48,321 bases of DNA, from the NCBI GenBank assembly GCA_021842465.1, contig JAKBZN010000018.1, positions 1 through 48,321 of the forward strand, written 5' to 3'. Below, piece after piece: positions 9,766-19,286 of the stretch. Source of the DNA: Pseudomonadota bacterium. Its GTDB lineage: Bacteria; Pseudomonadota; Gammaproteobacteria; Burkholderiales; Burkholderiaceae_F. Positions within the stretch are counted from its first letter, which is position 1. Each line of letters starts with the position of its first letter. Under the pieces are notes generated by a model. That model was given only the letters and a program-made list of their open reading frames with translations, searched no databases and was not told the origin of the DNA. The position numbers and the translations under genes were made by a program.

Positions 9766-11580
9766 CTACGTGACGCGCTTCATCGTCCCGCCGTGCTCCG
9801 CGCTGCCGTCGCCATGGTGGAAGGGAATCGACAGCTGCTCGGGAACGGGAAGGCGCAACAGTTCATAGAGGCGCGCGAGCTTGGCGCGGAACATCGCCTC
9901 GAACGATGCCACCGACGGCGCCGGGTTGTTGTCGCCCAGCCACCAGAACCAGTCCGAGCTCTCGCAGTCCGAGAGCTGCGCGGTCGCTTGCCGCCGCTGC
10001 GCCGCGTCGAGCCGTTTGCTGGCCATGACCCGGTCGAAGCAGACCTTGGCTTCGCAAAGCAGATCCCATGCGGTGTTCTTGTCACGCGCCCCGATCCACG
10101 TCGAGAGGTTGCCGTAGACCCAACTGCCCGCGGCCAGTGCGCGCAGCGCACCGATGGCCCCGGGAGGGGCATCCGTTCGGTGTCGCTCGGCCGCCGCTTC
10201 GCTGCAGGTGAGAAGACGGATCCGCGGATGGGTCGCGAGCCCCGCGTAGATGCCGGAAAGAAAGTAGAACCCGTTGTACGGGTAGTACTCCCAGGCGTTC
10301 TCGCCGTCGAGCATCACGCAGACGCAGGGGCGGGTGCCGACATTGCCCTGGGAGGCGGCGCCGTTCGCATCGCGGTCGGCGATCGCGGCAACTTCGCGCA
10401 CGAAGTGCTCCGATGCGTCGCGCCCATGCCAGCGCGCATATTCGAAGCCGATCAGATCCGAGAGGCGGTCGTCGCGAAAGAACAAGGTCAGGCTGTTGGC
10501 ACGGCCGGCGGTCTTGGGCGCGCCCGGGTCGGCGAGCGGTCCCAGGTGGTATGGACGGTAGTGCGGCGTGACGAGGGCCGAATCCGGGACCCCCGATGCC
10601 CGCAAGCTGTTGCGCAATACCGCTTCGCTGCTCGCGGCCCACTGGAATCCGTGCGCCGCGATCAGCGCCGCAAAGGGGGTTGACAGCGCGCCCTCGGCCG
10701 GCCACATGCCCGTCGGCGCGCGCCCGAAACGGCGTTGGTGATCCTCCCGCGCCAATTCGATGTGGGCATTGACGCGCCCGCGGCCACCGGGGTAGCGCTC
10801 GGCATGCGGCAACGTGATGTCGGGCAGTGCCTCCTTCGCGCACTGGAAATCGATCATCAGCGGTGCGAGCGGATGGCCGTGCGGGGTGGTCGAGATTTCG
10901 ATCTGGCCCCGTTCTTCCAGGCGACGATAGCGGGGGACGATGTCGCGGATGGTTTCCGCGACCACCTGCAACAGCGCAGCGCGGTCTTCGGGCGTGAACT
11001 GCGTGCCCTTGGCCATCAATTGCGCAACGAGTTGAGAATCGCGCCGCAGCCCTTCACCGGTCCATGCAAGGTGGTACCAGGTGACGAGCTCGTAGATGTA
11101 CTGGTCGGAGAGGTACCGGGTCGCATCGGCGCCTTCCTCGTCCAGGCAGTGGAAGATCTCGTGGAGGCGGTTGTACGCAGGAAACGGCGCGATCAGGTGC
11201 TCGTGGTTGGCCCGGAAACACTGTTCGAGCGCGTGCGCGTGCTCGGCGCGCGAGAGCGGGGTGTCGTCGCTGCGGGCCAGCAGACGCAACAGCGGATCGC
11301 GCAGCGTGCCGGTGGCGAACTGGTCGCAGTAATCCTCGATCTGGTCGAGCAGAACCGGAACGAAGTTGACCACCGCGCGCATCGCCGGGTTCCGTTCCAG
11401 GTGCCATGCCATGTCCGAGTAGTCCTTGAGCGCATGCAGATACACCCAGGGCAGCCGGAATTCGCCTCCGGCCTGCTCCCGGTAGTCCGGTTGGTGCATG
11501 TGCCAGAGCAGGATGAAGTCGACGCCGGGACCGGGCGGTGCCGGATCGGTCCTTGCGGGTCGGGAAGCGGGATGCGCCAT
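9766..11580 (-). CDS. Glycoside hydrolase family 57 alpha-glucan enzyme
   Basis: The product has 604 residues with the GH57 hallmark motifs: HMHQPDY near the N-terminus (the HQP motif), GMWPAEGALS (nucleophile Glu296) and MLDGENAWEYY (acid/base Asp425). GH57 contains alpha-amylases, 4-alpha-glucanotransferases, amylopullulanases and an alternative branching enzyme, and the exact reaction cannot be assigned by reading. The start is the ATG of MAHPASRPAR. It lies 16 bp downstream of glgC on the same strand, so the two are almost certainly co-transcribed, pointing to glycogen trimming or branching. A canonical GlgX debranching gene is not present in the window, so this enzyme could fill that role; this is inference only. 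It converges on malQ. Confidence 0.88.
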   Translation of the reverse strand: MAHPASRPARTDPAPPGPGVDFILLWHMHQPDYREQAGGEFRLPWVYLHALKDYSDMAWHLERNPAMRAVVNFVPVLLDQIEDYCDQFATGTLRDPLLRLLARSDDTPLSRAEHAHALEQCFRANHEHLIAPFPAYNRLHEIFHCLDEEGADATRYLSDQYIYELVTWYHLAWTGEGLRRDSQLVAQLMAKGTQFTPEDRAALLQVVAETIRDIVPRYRRLEERGQIEISTTPHGHPLAPLMIDFQCAKEALPDITLPHAERYPGGRGRVNAHIELAREDHQRRFGRAPTGMWPAEGALSTPFAALIAAHGFQWAASSEAVLRNSLRASGVPDSALVTPHYRPYHLGPLADPGAPKTAGRANSLTLFFRDDRLSDLIGFEYARWHGRDASEHFVREVAAIADRDANGAASQGNVGTRPCVCVMLDGENAWEYYPYNGFYFLSGIYAGLATHPRIRLLTCSEAAAERHRTDAPPGAIGALRALAAGSWVYGNLSTWIGARDKNTAWDLLCEAKVCFDRVMASKRLDAAQRRQATAQLSDCESSDWFWWLGDNNPAPSVASFEAMFRAKLARLYELLRLPVPEQLSIPFHHGDGSAEHGGTMKRVT

Positions 11581-11596
11581 GCCGGTTCGTTCTTGT

Positions 11597-12922
11597 TCAA
11601 TCGGTTACGACGGACGGACCACCCAGCATCTCGGGCACGACGAGCGTGATGCCGTTGCTGGTGACTTCGAATCGCTCGCGGTCCTGCTCGGGATTCACGC
11701 CGACCTGCAATCCTTCCGGAAGGCGGCAGCCGCGTTCGATGATGGCGCGCTTGAGCACGACGTTGCGGCCGATTTCGACATCCGGAAGCACGACCGAATC
11801 CTCGACGTGGGCATAACTGTGGACGTAGACATTGGAGAACAGCAAGGATCGCTTCACGGTCGAGCCGCTCATGATGCAGCCGCCCGATACCAGCGAATCG
11901 ATGGCGGCGCCGCGCCGGCCTTCGTCGTCGAACACGAATTTCGCGGGGGGAAGCTGCTCCTGGTAGGTCCAGATGGGCCAGTTGCGGTCGTAGAGGTTGA
12001 GGTCAGGCGTCACGCGGGTGAGTTCCATGTTGGCTTCCCAGTACGCGTCGAGCGTCCCGACGTCGCGCCAGTAGGGGCGACCGTCGTTCATGTTCACGCA
12101 GCTGTCCGAGAACCGGTGCGCCTGCACGCGGTATCCGCGTTCCAGGATGTGCGGGATGATGTCCTTGCCGAAGTCGTGCGACGAACGGTGGTCCATGCTG
12201 TCGCGCGTGAGCTGTTCGTAGAGGAATTCGGAGTTGAACACGTAGATGCCCATGCTGGCCAGGGCCGTCCCCGGCCGTCCGGGAATGGATGCCGGATGCT
12301 CCGGCTTCTCATGGAACGCCGTGACGCGCATCTCCTCGTCGACCGCCATCACGCCGAAGGCGCGCGCCTCTTCCACCGGCACCTCGACGCATGCAACGGT
12401 GATGTCGGCGTACTTCGCGACGTGGTCGTGCAGCAGGCGGTTGTAGTCCATCTTGTAGACGTGATCGGCCGCGAGCACGAGGACGAGTTCGGGCGCATGC
12501 TCGCGCAGCAGCGAGAGATTCTGGTACACCGCATCGGCCGTACCCTTGTACCAATCGCTGCTGATGTTTTGCTGTGCCGGCAGCAGCTCGACGAATTCGT
12601 GAAAGCGCCCATCGAGGAACGACCAGCCGCGCTGCACGTGGCGGATCAGGCTCTGGGCCTTGTATTGGGTGCACACGCCGATCCGGCGGATGCCCGAGTT
12701 GACACAGTTGGACAGCGGGAAGTCGATGATGCGGAACTTGCCCGCAAAGGGAACCGCCGGCTTGGCGCGCCAGTCGGTGAGGCGACCGAGGCGGGAGCCG
12801 CGCCCCCCGGCGAGGATCATCGCCATCGTCGTCCGGGAAAGCCGTACTCCCGTCGGCGGCTCGATGTCATATGCGCTCTGTCCTTGCACTGCTTTGTCCG
12901 GAAATCCTGCGGTGTCCGTCAC
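11597..12922 (-). CDS. glgC: Glucose-1-phosphate adenylyltransferase
   Basis: Makes ADP-glucose and pyrophosphate from ATP and glucose 1-phosphate, the committed step of bacterial glycogen synthesis. The product has 441 residues. The N-terminal nucleotide loop reads [16 protein letters not shown], followed by [15 protein letters not shown], the catalytic-region [10 protein letters not shown], the ADP-glucose site [12 protein letters not shown] and the sugar-binding [10 protein letters not shown]-terminal left-handed beta-helix domain follows ([18 protein letters not shown]). The start is GTG, with an AAGGAGA ribosome site 8-14 nt upstream. It diverges from glgA across 96 bp and is followed by the GH57 gene. 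Allosteric control by glycolytic intermediates is usual for the family but is not visible here. Confidence 0.96.
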   Translation of the reverse strand: MTDTAGFPDKAVQGQSAYDIEPPTGVRLSRTTMAMILAGGRGSRLGRLTDWRAKPAVPFAGKFRIIDFPLSNCVNSGIRRIGVCTQYKAQSLIRHVQRGWSFLDGRFHEFVELLPAQQNISSDWYKGTADAVYQNLSLLREHAPELVLVLAADHVYKMDYNRLLHDHVAKYADITVACVEVPVEEARAFGVMAVDEEMRVTAFHEKPEHPASIPGRPGTALASMGIYVFNSEFLYEQLTRDSMDHRSSHDFGKDIIPHILERGYRVQAHRFSDSCVNMNDGRPYWRDVGTLDAYWEANMELTRVTPDLNLYDRNWPIWTYQEQLPPAKFVFDDEGRRGAAIDSLVSGGCIMSGSTVKRSLLFSNVYVHSYAHVEDSVVLPDVEIGRNVVLKRAIIERGCRLPEGLQVGVNPEQDRERFEVTSNGITLVVPEMLGGPSVVTD

Positions 12923-12950
12923 AGCGTTTCTCCTTCGGGATCTCGGTGTC

Positions 12951-12974
12951 CCGGTTGGCTGTTATCCTAACCGG
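12951..12974. promoter_or_regulatory. Perfect 6-bp dyad between glgC and glgA
   Basis: CCGGTT at 12951-12956 and AACCGG at 12969-12974 form a perfect inverted repeat with a 12-bp AT-richer centre, within the 96-bp divergent glgC/glgA gap. Its position would suit a shared operator or overlapping promoters. No matching copy was found before the other glycogen genes, and no regulator gene is present. Confidence 0.3.
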
Positions 12975-13018
12975 AAAGTGGGTTCGATAGCGGGGCAATC
13001 GCAGTCTCTTGAACACGA

Positions 13019-14539
13019 ATGACGGCCATGTCAAAAAGATTTCACCCGAAGGTCCTGTTCGTCGCCTCCGAAATCGCGCCGTGGATCAAGACCGGCGGCC
13101 TTGCCGACGTCGCCGGAGCGCTGCCGAATGCATTGGCCGAACTCGGCGTCGACGTGCGCGTCCTGGTGCCGGCCTATCCCGCACTCGTGCGCGCGCTGGC
13201 CGTGACGCCGCGGGCCGTCGCCGACATCCTTCCGATGGGCGCGTTGCCGCCGGCGCGCCTGCTCCGGGTGCCGGCCGATGCCGGTCCCGATGGAACGCAT
13301 TCCCCCCCGATGCTGCTCGTCGACTGTCCGGCGCTGTACGATCGTCCCGGAAACCCGTACCTTGGTGCCGACGGCAAGGACTGGCCCGACAACGACCTGC
13401 GCTTCGGCCTGCTGTCGTGGGTCGCGGCGCTGCTGGGGACGGATGCGAGCCCGCTGGCGTCGTCGGCATCGTCGCGGTGGCGGGCGGACGTCATCCATTG
13501 CAACGATTGGCAATCGGCGCTGGCGCCGGTGTACCTCGCGCAGGAGCGCGCGACCCACGCCGCGAGCGTGATGACCGTCCACAACCTTGCGTATCAAGGC
13601 CTGTTCCCGATGACGCGGGCCGCAGCGCTCGGGCTCGCGCCCGAGAGCGTTTCGATCGATCGCGCGGAGTATTACGGGCAGATTTCGTTTCTCAAGGGCG
13701 GCCTCGCCTGCGCCAACGCGATCACCACCGTAAGTCCGACGTACGCCCAGGAGATCCGCGGCGAGGCGCTCGGGTTCGGTTTGCAGGGCCTGCTGTCGAT
13801 GCGCGGGTCGGCGCTCCACGGGATCTTGAACGGAATCGATACGGCGTACTGGAATCCGGCGACCGACCCATACCTTGCGCAGCATTACGACGCCGATACG
13901 GTGGTGGCGGGAAAGGCGGCGAACAAGCGCGCGCTGCAGGCGGAACTCGGCCTGCCCGTCGACGAAGGCGTTCCGGTACTGGGAACCGTCGGCCGTGTGG
14001 TCGCCCAGAAGGGGTTCGACTTGATCGTCGAGGCGGCCGAAGCGATCCTGGCGACTGGCGCGCAGATCGTGCTGCAGGGCACGGGAGACGCGGCGATCGA
14101 GGCGCGGTTGCAGGCGCTTGCGCAGCGGTATCCGGATCGGGTCGCGGTGCGGATCGCATTCGACGAGCGCGTCGCCCATCGGATCGAAGCGGGTTCGGAC
14201 ATGTTCCTCATGCCCTCGCGCTTCGAGCCCTGCGGCATGAACCAGATGTACAGCCAGCGCTACGGCGCCTTGCCGATCGTCTGCCGCACCGGCGGACTCG
14301 CGGACTCGGTGACCGATTGCACCCCGGAGACGCTGGCCGACGGCAGCGCCACCGGGTTCGTGTTCCATCCGCCGACGGCGGATGCCCTGGCCGAAGCGGT
14401 CGGCCGCGCGATCGCGCAGTACCGGGACCCCGCGGCATGGCGGACGATGCAGCGCGCCGCGATGGCGCGCGATTTCAGTTGGGCGGCGAGCGCCCAGCGT
14501 TATGTGGAGGTGTATCGGGCCGCGATGGGCCTGCGATGA
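13019..14539 (+). CDS. glgA: Glycogen synthase (ADP-glucose, GT5)
   Basis: Extends alpha-1,4-glucan from ADP-glucose. The product has 506 residues. The N-terminal KTGGLADV loop (Lys24) binds ADP-glucose. [22 protein letters not shown] and [13 protein letters not shown] are classic GlgA segments, and the C-terminal nucleotide-sugar site reads [20 protein letters not shown] with a following TGGLADSV. A second in-frame ATG lies 9 nt downstream (MSKRFHPK), and either could be the true start; neither has a strong ribosome site. It is divergent from glgC and converges on the efflux outer-membrane factor gene. Confidence 0.96.
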   Translation: MTAMSKRFHPKVLFVASEIAPWIKTGGLADVAGALPNALAELGVDVRVLVPAYPALVRALAVTPRAVADILPMGALPPARLLRVPADAGPDGTHSPPMLLVDCPALYDRPGNPYLGADGKDWPDNDLRFGLLSWVAALLGTDASPLASSASSRWRADVIHCNDWQSALAPVYLAQERATHAASVMTVHNLAYQGLFPMTRAAALGLAPESVSIDRAEYYGQISFLKGGLACANAITTVSPTYAQEIRGEALGFGLQGLLSMRGSALHGILNGIDTAYWNPATDPYLAQHYDADTVVAGKAANKRALQAELGLPVDEGVPVLGTVGRVVAQKGFDLIVEAAEAILATGAQIVLQGTGDAAIEARLQALAQRYPDRVAVRIAFDERVAHRIEAGSDMFLMPSRFEPCGMNQMYSQRYGALPIVCRTGGLADSVTDCTPETLADGSATGFVFHPPTADALAEAVGRAIAQYRDPAAWRTMQRAAMARDFSWAASAQRYVEVYRAAMGLR

Positions 14540-14588
14540 TCCCGGGAGGTGCGTTCCAACAGACCACCGCGAAGAGGTTCTCGGGCGG

Positions 14589-14600
14589 TCCCCCGGGGGA
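14589..14600. other. 12-bp perfect palindrome between convergent glgA and the efflux operon
   Basis: TCCCCCGGGGGA lies within a wider GGTTC...GAACC dyad just past the glgA stop and just before the end of the outer-membrane factor gene. It may act as a weak terminator for either strand; no T-tract is present. Confidence 0.25.
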
Positions 14601-14605
14601 ACCGG

Positions 14606-16036
14606 TCACGGTTGCTGCGATTGTGGTTTGTCCGCGGGGCGGTGCCAATCGCCGCCGAGCGCGGCGACGAGTTCGACCGATGCCGCAAGTCGCCGGCCCC
14701 GGATGTTCAGCGCCGTGATCCGATTCGCGAGCATGGCCGTCCGGGCGGCGAGCACGTCCCGATAACCCGCCGTGCCGCCGCGGTACTGATTGGTGGTCAT
14801 CCGCAGCGTATCCACGGCATCGTCGACCGCGGTGCCTTCCATGACCGATTCCTCCCGGAGTACGCGCTGCGCGACCAATGCGTCCTCGACGTTTTGCAGG
14901 GCCGACAACACCGTCTGCCGATAGGTTGCGACGGCGGCTTCGTAGCTGTCGATGGCCTGCTGTTTCACGGCGGTGCGCGCGCCGCCGTCGAAGATCGTTT
15001 CCGCAAGGGCCGGGCCGAGTGTCCAGAACCGGGCCGGAATCGCGAAGAGGCTCAGGTTGCTGGGGGAACGGTATCCCCCGCGGGCCGACAGGGTCACGGT
15101 GGGGAAGAACGCCGCCTGGGCGACGCCGATCTGCGCATTGGCCGCTGCGGCAAGCCGCTCGGCGCTTGCCACGTCCGGGCGTCGTTGCAGCAGCGCTCCG
15201 GGGATTTCCGGCGGGATCGCGGGCGGGGCCGGCACGATCATCGGGCGCGGGGCGATGGCAAACTCGGATGGCGCCTTTCCGGTCAGCACGGCGATCGCGT
15301 GTTCCAGTTGTGCGCGCTGGATGCCCACGTCGATGGCTTGCGTGCTCGCTTCCGCGAGCAGTACCTGGGCCTCGGCGACGTCGACACGTGCCGCGACTCC
15401 GCCCCGGTATCGGTGCTGCGCGATTTGCAACAATCGGCGGTCGGCGTGCACGGCCTCGTGGAGCAGCCGTTGTTGTTCGTCCGCGATCCGTAGCGCGAAA
15501 TAGTCGGTTGCCAGGGTTGCCTGCAGACTCAGCATGGCGGCGCCGAGGTTGTCGGCGCTCGATTCGGCGTTGGCCCGGGCTTCCTCGATGCTGCGCCGGA
15601 CCGCTCCCCAGAGGTCGGGTACCCACGAGGCGGATACCGAGGCCGAGCGGTAGGTCTTCGGCGCCAGTGGAACGCCGATCGCCGGGTTGGCAAGCCGTTG
15701 CCCGTATGCGCGTGTGGAAACGATCGGAAACAGCGACGCGACGTTCTGGTCGACGACGGCAAGCGCCTGCCGGTAGTGGGCATCCGCCGCGACGATGCTC
15801 TGGTTTGTTTGGGCCGCCTGCTCCTCCAGGCGGTCGAGGTCGGGGTCGTGGAACATTTCCCACCATCGCCCCCGTCGGGACCGGTCGGCGGGCTGCGCAA
15901 GTCGCCAGCCCGGTGGCGCTTCCTTGTAGGTTTTCGGAATTGCCATCGTGGGCCGCACGTAGTCGGGGCCGACCGTGCACGCGGACGCGAGCAGGCTCGT
16001 CGACACGAGGATAGTGGGGGAAAGAAGTCGTCTCAT
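14606..16036 (-). CDS. Outer-membrane efflux lipoprotein (NodT/OprM family)
   Basis: The outer-membrane channel of a tripartite RND pump. From MRRLLSPTILV the product has 476 residues. It opens with a signal peptide ending in LLASAC (Cys20 lipidated), followed by the family-typical TVGPDYVRP. Two repeated OEP halves follow, with conserved stretches such as WVPDLWGAVRRSIEEA, QRRPDVASAERLAAAANAQIGVA and SALQNVEDALVAQRV. An alternative ATG at 16057 would put seven residues before the signal peptide; 16036 is preferred for signal-peptide length. It is the last gene of mdtA-mdtB-mdtC-OMF, starting 28 bp after the mdtC-like stop. Confidence 0.92.
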   Translation of the reverse strand: MRRLLSPTILVSTSLLASACTVGPDYVRPTMAIPKTYKEAPPGWRLAQPADRSRRGRWWEMFHDPDLDRLEEQAAQTNQSIVAADAHYRQALAVVDQNVASLFPIVSTRAYGQRLANPAIGVPLAPKTYRSASVSASWVPDLWGAVRRSIEEARANAESSADNLGAAMLSLQATLATDYFALRIADEQQRLLHEAVHADRRLLQIAQHRYRGGVAARVDVAEAQVLLAEASTQAIDVGIQRAQLEHAIAVLTGKAPSEFAIAPRPMIVPAPPAIPPEIPGALLQRRPDVASAERLAAAANAQIGVAQAAFFPTVTLSARGGYRSPSNLSLFAIPARFWTLGPALAETIFDGGARTAVKQQAIDSYEAAVATYRQTVLSALQNVEDALVAQRVLREESVMEGTAVDDAVDTLRMTTNQYRGGTAGYRDVLAARTAMLANRITALNIRGRRLAASVELVAALGGDWHRPADKPQSQQP

Positions 16037-16064
16037 CGCTTGGTGCCTTGCACGCATGGATTGG

Positions 16065-19000
16065 TCACGCACCCGGAGTCCGGCCGGGTTCCGAAAACGC
16101 GGGGTTCCCATGCCAAAGGCGCAGAAGGCGGATCCGCACCTGGTCCAGGGTCAGATAGACCACCGGGGTCGTGTACAGGGTGAGCAACTGGCTGAAGAGC
16201 AGCCCGCCGACGATGGCGATTCCGAGCGGCTGGCGCAACTCCGCTCCGTCGCCGTTTCCCAGCGCAAGGGGCATGGCGCCGAACATGGCGGCGGCGGTGG
16301 TCATCATGATCGGGCGCAGGCGGTGGAGGCAGGCGCGCCGGATCGCTTCACGCGGGTCGAGGCGGTCGCGCCGCTCGAGATCGATCGCCACGTCGACCAT
16401 CATGATGGCGTTCTTCATGACGATGCCGATCAGCAGGATCACGCCGATGAAGGCGATCACGGTCATCGGGATGCGAAAGACCATCATCGCCAGCACTGCG
16501 CCGATGCTCGCCGACGGAAGCGTCGAGAGGATGGTGATCGGATGGGTCAGGCTTTCATAGAGGATTCCAAGGACGATGTACACCGCGAGCAACGCCACCA
16601 CGATCAGCCATGGCTCGGCGGCGAGGGAACTCCGGAAGAGCTTCGCGGTGCCCTGGAATCCGCCGTGGATCGTCGCCGGGACGCCGATGCGGGCCATGGT
16701 GCGGTCGATCGCGGCGGCGGCGGTTCCGAGAGAAACCCCCGGCGCAAGATTGAACGATATGGTCGTCGCCATGAACGATCCCTGATGATTGACCACCAGC
16801 GGGGCGTTTCGGGTTTCCCAGCGAGCGAAGGCCTGCAGCGGAATCGGCGACCCCGCAGGGCCGACCAGGTTGAGGGCGACGAGCGACTCGGAGCCCTGCA
16901 GGAATCGCGGGTCGGCTTCCTCGATGACGTGATATTGATTGCGCGGTGCGAAGATCGTCGATACCTGTCGTTGACCGAACGCATCGTCGAGCGTCGTGTC
17001 GACCTGGTTCATCGTCAGCCCGAGGCGGGAAAGCGACGCCCGATCGACGGTGATCGCCGTCCCCAATCCACGATCCTGGGCATCGGAATTGACGTCGACG
17101 AGTTCCGGCATCCGGGACAGCGCATGCTCGATTCGCGCCCCCCAGGTCTGCAAGTCGTCGAGATCGTCGCTTTCCAGCGTGTACTGATACTCCGCATTGC
17201 TCGGCCTCCCGCCGAAATGCAGATCCCGCGCGGGCTGCAGGTACAGCGTCGCGCCGGAGACGTTCGCAAGCCGCTTCCGCAGGCGTTCGATGACGGCCTC
17301 GGGGGCAATTCCGCCCCGTTCGCGGAACGGCTTGAGGATGGCAAACAGGAATCCGCTGTTCGCCTGATCGCCGCCGGTGAATCCGTTGACGCGCGCCACC
17401 GCCGGATCGGACTGGACGATTTCCATGAACCGGTTGAGCTTGTGGGTCATCGACTGGAACGAGATGCTCTGATCGCCCTGGATTTTTCCCTTGATCAGCC
17501 CGATGTCCTCGGCAGGGAGGAATCCCTTGGGAATGGCAACGTAGAGCGAGATGTTGGCGGCAATCGTTGCGGCGAGAATCGCCAGGGTGATCCGGGGGTG
17601 GCGCAGGACGACGTTGAGCGACCGCTCGTAGGCGTTCAGGACTCGGACTCCGACCGTCCGGGTGGCACGCGTCGCAGCGCGCGACCACTCGACCCATGCG
17701 TCGCGCATCCGGGAAATTCCTTCGGCCCCACTCCGCAACGGCCGGTGGGGATCGTCTTCGGCCGGTCTCCGGCGCAGCAGCACCGCGCACAGCATCGGTG
17801 TCGTGGTCAGCGAGACCGCCAGGGAAATCAGGACGGCGACCGACAAGGTGACCGCGAATTCCCGGAAGATCCGGCCGATCAGCCCGTGCATCGCCAGGAT
17901 GGGAATGAAGACGGCGATGAGCGACAGGCTCATCGATACGACGGTGAACCCGACCTTTTGCACCCCGCGCAAGGCTGCCCGATGAATGGCATCGCGGCGC
18001 AACGGGGCGGTAGATCTGTTGCCCGCGTCGTCCCGCGGAAGTTCCTCGAGGTTCCGCACGATGTTTTCGAGTACGACGATCACGTCGTCGACGACGAAGC
18101 CGGTCGCGATGGCCAACGCCATGAGCGTCAGATTGTTCAGGCTGTAGCCCAGGAGTTTCATCGCGGCGAACGATCCGACGAGGGAAATCGGAATCGCCAC
18201 TGCGGGAATCCAGATTGCCCGGGCGTTGCGGAGGAATGCGAAGACGACGAGGATCACCAGCAGTACGGCGAGCACCAGCGATCGGCCTGCCTCGTGCAGG
18301 GAGGACCGGATGGTCGAGGTCCGGTCCATGTCGACGTTCAGTTCGATGGCCGACGGGATCGAGGCTCGAAGGCGCGGAAGCAGGGCGTTGACGCGACCGA
18401 CGGTGTCGAGGATGTTGGCGCCGGGTTGCCGGTAGATCAGAAGGAGAACCGATGGATTGCCGTTGGTGGCGCCGGCATTGCGGATGTTTTCGACCGAATC
18501 GTGCACCGTTGCCACGTCGCCGATCCGCACCGGCGCGCCGTTTCGGGTTGCAATGATCAATCGGCGATACGCCGCGGCGGTGGTCGTCTGGTCGTTGGCG
18601 CCGATCAGCCACGATCGGCCGCCGGTCTCGACGATGCCCTTCGGGCTGTCGGCGTTCGCCGCGGCAACCGCGGCATGAAGCGATTCGAGGGAAATCCCCA
18701 TGCGCGCGAGCTTTTCGATGTCCACGTCGATGCGCACGGCCGGAAGGGCGCTGCCATTGATCCGCACCTGGCCTACCCCGGACACCTGGGCGATCCGCTG
18801 CGCGAGGACGGTCGACGCGGCGTCGTACATCTGGCCGCGCGTCATGCTGCGGGAGGTCAGCGAAAGGATCATCACCGGCGCATTGGCCGGGTTGACCTTC
18901 CAGTACTTCGGATTGATCGGCATGGGCGGGAGCACCGCACGCGCGGCGTTGATCGCCGCCTGGACGTCCCGCGCGGCGCCGTCGATGTCCCGGTTCAGGT

Positions 19001-19286
19001 CGAATTGCAGGCTGATGCGCGTCATGCCGAGCGAGTTGACGGACGTCATCTCGTCCACGCCGGCGATCAGTCCAAGGCTGTGTTCCAGCGGTGTGGCAAC
19101 GGTGGATGCCATCGTTTCGGGGCTCGCGCCCGGCAATACCGCCTGGACCAGGATCGTCGGGAAGTCGATCTGCGGCAACGGGGAAACCGGAATGGTCTCG
19201 AGCCCGAGGAATCCCGCGAGGCCGATCGCGATCGTGATCAGCGTCGTGGCGACCGGCCGGGCGATGAATGGGGCGGACAGATTCAT
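16065..19286 (-). CDS. mdtC: RND efflux inner-membrane permease, MdtC-like
   Basis: A proton-driven drug or metabolite exporter of the HAE1 RND family, 1073 residues, the usual length. The N-terminal membrane helix contains [20 protein letters not shown]. The proton-relay pair of TM4 is present in [13 protein letters not shown] (Asp400, Asp401). The second-half repeat contains [14 protein letters not shown] and [12 protein letters not shown]. Its start codon overlaps the mdtB-like stop by four bases (ATGA). Two tandem permeases with one adaptor is the MdtABC arrangement, in which MdtB and MdtC form a heterotrimer. The mdtC assignment of this copy rests on gene order and similarity. A cytoplasmic segment after TM4 ([17 protein letters not shown]) is longer than in its partner. 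Confidence 0.93.
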   Translation of the reverse strand: MNLSAPFIARPVATTLITIAIGLAGFLGLETIPVSPLPQIDFPTILVQAVLPGASPETMASTVATPLEHSLGLIAGVDEMTSVNSLGMTRISLQFDLNRDIDGAARDVQAAINAARAVLPPMPINPKYWKVNPANAPVMILSLTSRSMTRGQMYDAASTVLAQRIAQVSGVGQVRINGSALPAVRIDVDIEKLARMGISLESLHAAVAAANADSPKGIVETGGRSWLIGANDQTTTAAAYRRLIIATRNGAPVRIGDVATVHDSVENIRNAGATNGNPSVLLLIYRQPGANILDTVGRVNALLPRLRASIPSAIELNVDMDRTSTIRSSLHEAGRSLVLAVLLVILVVFAFLRNARAIWIPAVAIPISLVGSFAAMKLLGYSLNNLTLMALAIATGFVVDDVIVVLENIVRNLEELPRDDAGNRSTAPLRRDAIHRAALRGVQKVGFTVVSMSLSLIAVFIPILAMHGLIGRIFREFAVTLSVAVLISLAVSLTTTPMLCAVLLRRRPAEDDPHRPLRSGAEGISRMRDAWVEWSRAATRATRTVGVRVLNAYERSLNVVLRHPRITLAILAATIAANISLYVAIPKGFLPAEDIGLIKGKIQGDQSISFQSMTHKLNRFMEIVQSDPAVARVNGFTGGDQANSGFLFAILKPFRERGGIAPEAVIERLRKRLANVSGATLYLQPARDLHFGGRPSNAEYQYTLESDDLDDLQTWGARIEHALSRMPELVDVNSDAQDRGLGTAITVDRASLSRLGLTMNQVDTTLDDAFGQRQVSTIFAPRNQYHVIEEADPRFLQGSESLVALNLVGPAGSPIPLQAFARWETRNAPLVVNHQGSFMATTISFNLAPGVSLGTAAAAIDRTMARIGVPATIHGGFQGTAKLFRSSLAAEPWLIVVALLAVYIVLGILYESLTHPITILSTLPSASIGAVLAMMVFRIPMTVIAFIGVILLIGIVMKNAIMMVDVAIDLERRDRLDPREAIRRACLHRLRPIMMTTAAAMFGAMPLALGNGDGAELRQPLGIAIVGGLLFSQLLTLYTTPVVYLTLDQVRIRLLRLWHGNPAFSEPGRTPGA

